This document shows positions 59,296-64,000 of a stretch of DNA of 64,000 nt, in pieces. The notes below the pieces were generated by a model. That model searched no databases, had not been told where the DNA came from, and saw only the letters and a list, made by a program, of their open reading frames with translations. The translations under genes were made by a program, and so were the position numbers. Origin of the DNA: Shewanella woodyi ATCC 51908. Its GTDB lineage: Bacteria > Pseudomonadota > Gammaproteobacteria > Enterobacterales > Shewanellaceae. The stretch lies in assembly GCF_000019525.1 (NCBI RefSeq), contig NC_010506.1, positions 2,232,001 through 2,296,000 on the forward strand, in the 5' to 3' direction. Numbering within the stretch: position 1 is the first letter of the stretch; each line of letters starts with the position of its first letter.

Positions 59296-59604
59296 CTGTT
59301 ACCCCTGCATCATATAAATAAAATGTGCGGCTTACCTGAAGTGTAACCTCGCATTATAACTGCTTGGTGTTACTGCCATTCAGGCAAACGGCGCGTATTC
59401 TAGTGATAATCCATACCCTGTCAAGGATATTGATAGGGTTATTCTATTTTTGATGACTTCACTAGCGAATCTGCTAAAAATGATATGTATTTGCTGATTA
59501 GATGTAACTAGCTTCAGTTTTTGTTTATTCACTTTAGTATCTAAATAGCATATGCATTGTTATTTATCATTTGAAACTGATGACGAGTAAGAGAAAGTTT
59601 TAGT
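59296..59604. other. Intergenic region ahead of codB
   Basis: 309 bp between the 3' end of the 301-residue gene and the codB start. It contains the candidate codBA promoter at its codB end and otherwise AT-rich sequence without open frames. No riboswitch or hairpin that I can name. Confidence 0.4.
59353..59358 (-). promoter_or_regulatory. Candidate -10 box of codBA
   Basis: A perfect TATAAT on the minus strand, about 58 bp before the codB ATG. The -35 is weak. Upstream of it, around 59382-59397, AGGCAAACG resembles one half of a PurR operator; E. coli codBA is PurR-controlled. The other half does not fit well. Confidence 0.4.
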
Positions 59605-60510
59605 TTATCGCTTAAGTGCACTGTAGAAGGTAAGAATGCTGATGAGTCTTCTCTTATCTTGAGCTTTGATCCAATTTTGTCCATAAAGATGCATTACTGA
59701 TGCTGCCAACGTGATTTGATGTAAATTATTACTGCTATTAAACAGTAATGCCCTACAATTTTTATGTAATACAGCCGTATTCAGTTCACCTTGATAAAGC
59801 GTATTGATAACAGGGCTATCTTCAACATCACTAAACGTCCAATGACACTGCTCATATACGTTGAGTAGTAGCTGGTTGAATTGGGAGTTTGTTAGATTGT
59901 CTTTATGTTTTATAAGCCAAGAGAGTGCGATCAGGTTATGCCCCCAAAAACCTGGCTGAGTCAGTGCTGCATCTAGCCCTTCTTGAAGGGATAGATCACT
60001 TTTAAGGATAAAATCATTAGCTAGCGGGTAAGTTAAGGGGTCTTTTTGATAGAAAGTCGCAGTGACAAACTCAGTAAATCTCTCTATAAATCGGAATTTT
60101 TGTGAGTTCGTTGTGATCTGCTCAAAGCCCTCTTTAAAGGCTAATAATATAGAGAGATTATGATTGAGGTATTGTGAGTGTTTGATACAGAGATCTAGAT
60201 AGTAATTGAAGATCTCATTGAAGCCAGATTCATGAAACCACTGCGCCATGGAGAAATAAGAGTAGGGGTAAAGTCCGTGGCTTAACACCCAATCTCTTCT
60301 TCTGGCTACAGGCTCAAAAGGTAGAGTTTGCGATGTGAGTATCTCATTGGTAAAAACAGGCTCTTCACTATTAAGTAGTGCATCTAACCTTTCTAGTTCA
60401 TCTCCAGACAACTCCAGAGCCTTGGTTAAATACTGTATTGATATAAAACACTTAATTGAATGTTGTTGGTGTATTGCCGCTATCCTTTGCAATATTGTAT
60501 CGAGTGTCAC
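59605..60510 (-). CDS. Hypothetical protein (301 residues)
   Basis: A soluble, largely helical protein without signal peptide or membrane segment (MTLDTILQRIAAIHQQHSIKCF; SHGLYPYSYFSMAQWFHESGFNEIFNYYLD; QTPGFWGHN-like LTQPGFWGHNLIALSWLIKH). Composition and the long uninterrupted frame support a real gene. I recognise no family. It is divergent from the exported 78-residue peptide gene across 375 bp. Confidence 0.7.
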   Translation of the reverse strand: MTLDTILQRIAAIHQQHSIKCFISIQYLTKALELSGDELERLDALLNSEEPVFTNEILTSQTLPFEPVARRRDWVLSHGLYPYSYFSMAQWFHESGFNEIFNYYLDLCIKHSQYLNHNLSILLAFKEGFEQITTNSQKFRFIERFTEFVTATFYQKDPLTYPLANDFILKSDLSLQEGLDAALTQPGFWGHNLIALSWLIKHKDNLTNSQFNQLLLNVYEQCHWTFSDVEDSPVINTLYQGELNTAVLHKNCRALLFNSSNNLHQITLAASVMHLYGQNWIKAQDKRRLISILTFYSALKR

Positions 60511-60885
60511 ATGAACTCCTTTCGCTAAATAACCAAAGCTTGCTTAGGAACTTAATGCTTTATCCAGATTGTTTCAATATCAAGAGAGCATGTATTTACG
60601 GTTTGCACTTAGCAACGCAAACTGTACTTTTATACTAGTTTTTCTTTGAATGTTGGTGCTTAAGTATTGTTTATTAAATCATTATTTATGATTGGTTAAT
60701 TGTATTTGGATCATGTGCTAGTGTCAGAAATGCTAGATAGTAGTTTGATTAGGGATATCGTGTGCGGGTTGTCCAAGCATATAAGCATATCACTGAGGCA
60801 ATTAATGCTACTTGCTGTTTCTACTAGGATATTACCTTTCATTGGTAACACTTTATATGTTAACTACTCACTTAATGGAATAATT
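60511..60885. other. Divergent intergenic region ahead of the small exported peptide gene
   Basis: 375 bp of AT-rich sequence. An open plus-strand frame from 60700 joins the peptide gene but has no ribosome-binding site and reads as leader sequence. It must hold both divergent promoters; none assigned. Confidence 0.4.
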
Positions 60886-61122
60886 ATGTTAAAAAAATCA
60901 TATTGTGCAGCTTTGCTGACCACCTTACTTATCTCTACATCATCAATGGCAGGGACTCTTAACGTAGAGCCCAATAAGGGCGGGGCTGCTGAGCGAGCTA
61001 ATACCCAACTTTCTAATGGAAATACTCAGAGCGTTGCTGATATAGATATAAAAGCTGTATTGTCTCCAACGCTTAATCTTCGCCCACAGATTGGCGTGAG
61101 ACGTCCAATGGGCGATTTATAA
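60886..61122 (+). CDS. Small exported protein with C-terminal GVRRP tail
   Basis: 78 residues. A clear signal peptide (LKKSYCAALLTTLLISTSSMA) leaves a mature peptide of about 55 residues, Asn/Ala/Gly-rich, ending RPQIGVRRPMGDL. The ATG at 60886 has TGGAA about 6 bases upstream. The tail GVRRP recurs at the C-terminus of the 204-residue protein encoded at 61833. A hairpin terminator follows 34 bp after the stop. No known family recognised. Confidence 0.7.
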   Translation: MLKKSYCAALLTTLLISTSSMAGTLNVEPNKGGAAERANTQLSNGNTQSVADIDIKAVLSPTLNLRPQIGVRRPMGDL

Positions 61123-61155
61123 TCGTCAAATTAACTCTAGGTAATATTTATATCT

Positions 61156-61190
61156 GCTGGCAACCTGCAAGTTTGCCAGCCTTTTCTATT
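61156..61190 (+). terminator. Hairpin terminator after the small exported protein gene
   Basis: A stem GCTGGCAA / TTGCCAGC with a CCTGCAAG-type loop and a following CTTTTCTATTTG tail. The same stem core appears again at 62468-62492. Confidence 0.7.
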
Positions 61191-61211
61191 TGTTAATGAG
61201 TTTCCTATTTG

Positions 61212-61397
61212 TTAGTCAGTTACAGGTATGTCTGTTTTATGGTTCGACTGCTTAATACTTGCTTGCCAGATTCGGATTAACCAATCTTGGGAGTGGTAAC
61301 CTCCCGATAGAGCGAAATCTAGCTGCTGGATAAGTTTGCTATCTCTTGGTTTACCAGTTAACCAGTGAAAAACTCGGTTAAGACTCCACAGTTTCAT
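61212..61397 (-). CDS. Possible small protein (61 residues), uncertain
   Basis: An open frame from the ATG at 61397 (MKLWSLNRVFHWLTGKPRDSK) with ordinary amino-acid composition, Trp-rich at both ends. The frame is open to a TTG at 61448. The ribosome-binding site is weak (GAG about 9 bases upstream). No family recognised; it could be chance in an otherwise empty 700-bp gap. Confidence 0.3.
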   Translation of the reverse strand: MKLWSLNRVFHWLTGKPRDSKLIQQLDFALSGGYHSQDWLIRIWQASIKQSNHKTDIPVTD

Positions 61398-61448
61398 ATT
61401 AGTTAGCTCTGTATTATTTACTTCATAAAAGCTTATCAAAAATGACAA

Positions 61449-61832
61449 AAAATCCGTATTACACTATATAACACGTAATAAGCAGCTAATTACTTCATGC
61501 TTTATGAATTAAATCGAGCATTCTAAATTAATCATAGGTTTGGTATTTCTATCTATTCATATTTTGTTACTTATGACTGTGAAATTGGGGGGGTATAGAT
61601 AAATTAAAGGCTTGAATATGGAGGGTATCTGCTGTACTAATTTATAAGGTTTAATTAGGTTTCGAATTTAAACAAGTTGAATTAATATATTAATTTTATT
61701 GGTTCTATTGCTTGTTTAATGAGTTGTTTATTCACAGTCTCTATTGTTGAGTCAATATAAATAACGATTAAGCCTATCAAGTTTTTATTTATCCAATCAC
61801 GCAAGATTATCTATGACAGGGAAGGGAGATTA
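61449..61832. other. AT-rich intergenic region upstream of the 204-residue gene
   Basis: 384 bp, markedly AT-rich, no open frame of note. It presumably contains the promoter of the following gene; a good GGGAG site sits just ahead of its ATG. No repeats or hairpins seen that I would name. Confidence 0.4.
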
Positions 61833-62447
61833 ATGATGAACATAGCCGAAAACATGACAAACAAAGTGACAGACAAAGTGACAGAGGGGGTTGAAATTGT
61901 GGTTCCTGCACCCGCGTTCGAAGGAAACAGTATGAACGTGAGTACCGATGTTAACTACTTTTCAATCACGCCCGATGTGCTCTCCCCTTGGAACACCGAA
62001 ATCTATCGAGTTGATAATGGGGTGTTAGCACTAACACCGAGTCCATGTTCATCCTTAACCATAAGTTTTGAGCCTTATAAACCAAGTGAAACAAGTCCTG
62101 TAGTGCTTAGCGAGGAGCTGCAACTCCTGCAACGGGCGGTACTTATCGGCAAGATGAGTGATAAAGCTATCGAGGCTGGTTGGCGTTTTTATGAAAACGG
62201 CATCGTGTTTGATGAGGAGCAAAATGCCAGTGCTTATAGTGTCACCAGTCAGGTGGCGGATAATGGGCTACAAGTTATATTGACCATTGAGCAGGTGAAA
62301 GAGACTCCCGTTGGGGGAGATACTATCTCCTTTAGGTATGTGGCATCAAAAGATCTACCGACCCCTCCATTTACCGATGCACAGGGACAGTTTACTGTTC
62401 ACTACTCTCAAGATCCTCTTGTTGGTGTTAGACGACCTCAATTATAA
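61833..62447 (+). CDS. Hypothetical protein (204 residues) with C-terminal GVRRP tail
   Basis: No signal peptide; an ATG at 61833 (a second at 61836) with GGGAG 7-8 bases upstream. The N-terminus is a short Thr/Val/Lys amphipathic stretch (MTNKVTDKVTEGVE). The body is beta-rich (SLTISFEPYKPSE; VILTIEQVKETP; DTISFRYVASKD) and the end is DPLVGVRRPQL. The same GVRRP tail closes the exported 78-residue protein. Convergent with the TPR protein gene, 12 bp between stops. No family recognised. Confidence 0.7.
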   Translation: MMNIAENMTNKVTDKVTEGVEIVVPAPAFEGNSMNVSTDVNYFSITPDVLSPWNTEIYRVDNGVLALTPSPCSSLTISFEPYKPSETSPVVLSEELQLLQRAVLIGKMSDKAIEAGWRFYENGIVFDEEQNASAYSVTSQVADNGLQVILTIEQVKETPVGGDTISFRYVASKDLPTPPFTDAQGQFTVHYSQDPLVGVRRPQL

Positions 62448-62459
62448 AGTGAGAACTAC

Positions 62460-64000
62460 TCATCCTAGCTGGCAACGTTGATTGTTGCCAGCGTCTACCA
62501 AGAGTTGATTAAACTTAGGTGTGTCGCAGAGTGAGTCAAACCAAGGCAGATTAAACCAGGCTGCACCAATATTGGAATTTAATGCCTCTTCGACTTGAGA
62601 TAGTGCTGAGATATGTTCACCAATTCGTGTGTATACAATTGCGGCCACAAGGGATACTTCTCCATCGTCTGGATTCAGCTTTTTTGCCATATTGATGACT
62701 TTAATTGCCGAGTTATACTCCTTTAAATGAGCATAAGCTTGGGCCGACAGTAGCAGTGAAACTCGGTCACTTTGGCCCTGAGTTAAGGCCAATACCTGTC
62801 GGTAATTAGTTGTAGATTGGCTAGTTTTACCTAAGATTAATTGAATATCGGCCAGATTTAATACCCAGTTTGGGTGGTTAGGGCTACTATCTACCGCCAA
62901 TTGAGCCATCTTCAGTGCTTGTTGGTATTTCCCGGAGAGTGCATAGCTAAGTCCAAGGTTACTAATATCAATACTTTGATTGTTTGTTTTCACTAAGGGA
63001 ACATAAAGCGCTATTGCTTGCTCTAAGTCTCCCTCAATGAGTGAAATATCAGCCAAGAGTTGATTGGCAAAGTAGTGTTTTGGATTGATTGAAAGTAGCG
63101 TTTTCAAGGTTTTTTTAGTGTGTATTGAATCACTTTGCCACCAGTAACTGAGTGCTAAATTATATAATAACTTTGTACTTGGCCTCAGAGATAGTGCTTT
63201 CTGGTAGGTGTTTATGGCCTGCTTTAATTGATTGCTGGCTAAGAATAAGTAGGCTTGTAGCTCAATTAATACAGTTTCATCAGCCCCACGCTGCTTGGCT
63301 ATGGTAAGTTGTTTCTCTGCCTGCTCAAACTCATTGGTGGTGATTGCTATGGCGAACTGATCTATGGCTTGTTCGACACTGTATCGATACTCAGGAGGAG
63401 ATTGATTTATCAAATTAACGATACCCTCCATGTACTTTTCATCATTTGTATCTGCGTATAGGTTTAGCGCAGACTCTCTGTATAAGCCATAACCTGAAAA
63501 TAGGTGTGGTGAATTCACCAGTATTTTCTCTAACGTGATCAAGTGGTTTTCTGTCGCTTCTCCCCGTAACTTCATTATTGAGTAAAGCTCAATATAACTC
63601 AGGTAGTCTTGTTCACTAACCTGCATATTTACCTGCTCTCCAGCCACGCTATCTGAAAATAGCTTAGCCAGCTTCAGTTGGGTATCATTATGGGTGGCGT
63701 AGAAGTTCTCCAATATTACCGGCCAGTGATCCTGCTCTGATACCGTCCAGCGCTGAGAGTCTGAGCTTTTATTTAATCGTGAAAGAGTAATGTTGCAGCG
63801 GGTGATGTTGCAGTTGATTTCACTGGTGAGGATATCTGTCGCGCCAGTATAGTTGCCGATTGCATTGATATCGCCCTCGATGGCATTAACCTCTGAGCTT
63901 GAGATAAGCTGCATCGATTGGTTTTGTATTATGTACTGCTTAATAGCATCGTCCATGGTTGCTACCAGCAAGCTAGGTTCTGCACTGGCTAAAAGATTGG
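62460..64000 (-). CDS. TPR-repeat protein, C-terminal part (runs off the window)
   Basis: The frame is open to the window edge, so at least 513 residues belong to a larger protein; a TTG at 63971 is not a plausible true start. The first 120 visible residues (PSLLVATMDDAIKQYI; NAIGNYTGATDILTSEI; RWTVSEQDHWPVI) resemble the TolB-like domain that precedes TPRs in CadC/ToxR-type regulators or in some kinases. From about residue 200 onward there are at least seven TPR-like repeats (for example QAINTYQKALSLRPSTKLLYNLA and QALKMAQLAVDSSPNHPNW). Cys residues near the start and end may be periplasmic. Function is inferred only. Confidence 0.65.
   Translation of the reverse strand, partial: NLLASAEPSLLVATMDDAIKQYIIQNQSMQLISSSEVNAIEGDINAIGNYTGATDILTSEINCNITRCNITLSRLNKSSDSQRWTVSEQDHWPVILENFYATHNDTQLKLAKLFSDSVAGEQVNMQVSEQDYLSYIELYSIMKLRGEATENHLITLEKILVNSPHLFSGYGLYRESALNLYADTNDEKYMEGIVNLINQSPPEYRYSVEQAIDQFAIAITTNEFEQAEKQLTIAKQRGADETVLIELQAYLFLASNQLKQAINTYQKALSLRPSTKLLYNLALSYWWQSDSIHTKKTLKTLLSINPKHYFANQLLADISLIEGDLEQAIALYVPLVKTNNQSIDISNLGLSYALSGKYQQALKMAQLAVDSSPNHPNWVLNLADIQLILGKTSQSTTNYRQVLALTQGQSDRVSLLLSAQAYAHLKEYNSAIKVINMAKKLNPDDGEVSLVAAIVYTRIGEHISALSQVEEALNSNIGAAWFNLPWFDSLCDTPKFNQLLVDAGNNQRCQLG
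62468..62492. repeat. GCTGGCAAC hairpin inside the 3' end of the TPR gene
   Basis: A perfect 9-bp stem GCTGGCAAC / GTTGCCAGC with a 7-base loop, 21 bp after the stop of the 204-residue gene. It shares its stem core with the hairpin at 61156-61180. There is no T-run on either side, so whether it terminates is unclear. Confidence 0.6.

Noticed and set aside
59296..59352. Possible purine or preQ1 riboswitch in the codB leader
   Set aside because: The leader is only about 50 bases from the -10 and lacks the conserved core sequences of either class.
60700..60885. Longer start for the exported 78-residue protein
   Set aside because: It would bury a textbook signal peptide behind 62 residues; the ATG at 60886 has the ribosome-binding site.

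Overview
The window is a chromosomal stretch of a marine Gammaproteobacterium, almost certainly a Shewanella. The AT-leaning base composition, the order gltA / sdhCDAB-sucABCD / fur / sir2, the mfd-PilZ-lolCDE block and above all an apparent atcJABC operon (a Shewanella cold-adaptation co-chaperone cluster) all point that way. This is recognition from memory of families and gene order; no search was run.

Layout. 1-341 holds the N-terminal part of an unknown membrane-anchored protein (minus strand). 568-4956: cysB, sdaA (convergent, shared terminator), nagZ and the YcfP-family gene. 5447-14193 is the envelope/repair block: acylphosphatase, then csiV-mfd-PilZ-like gene on the minus strand, divergent from lolCDE. 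14220-21595: DUF218 gene, DUF2062 gene, comEC, then msbA-lpxK-Trm112-family gene and a Kdo/BUD32-like kinase. 22164-24621 is atcJABC. 24692-33121 (minus strand) holds a secreted metallo-beta-lactamase-fold hydrolase and a three-gene RND efflux operon with two different pump subunits. 33962-45300 is the TCA block: gltA divergent from sdhCDAB, sucAB and sucCD, with a CRP-like site ahead of sdhC. 45376-49479: glutamate-synthase-like FMN protein, fur, Sir2 deacylase and a P-loop kinase. 49833-54285: a ProXWV-type quaternary-amine ABC transporter followed by a porin. 54351-56180: small minus-strand accessory genes (unknown, two GNATs, VOC). 56729-59295: codB-codA, in which codB carries a 5' frameshift. 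59605-64000 is an unrecognised accessory segment: a 301-aa unknown, a small exported peptide, a 204-aa unknown, and the C-terminal part of a TPR protein that runs off the window.

Most interesting points. (1) Three copies of a roughly 266-331 bp palindromic, MITE-like element (21652-21917, 47100-47365, 56347-56677). Two subfamilies differ in sequence yet keep paired terminal and internal stems. (2) Two otherwise dissimilar neighbouring proteins (60886-61122 and 61833-62447) end in the same GVRRP tail, and each is followed by a hairpin with the same GCTGGCAA stem. (3) codB is broken by loss of one TC unit in a short dinucleotide run. (4) The atcJABC operon is complete, and its middle proteins carry very acidic segments. 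I saw no tRNA, rRNA, CRISPR array, prophage or intact insertion sequence.
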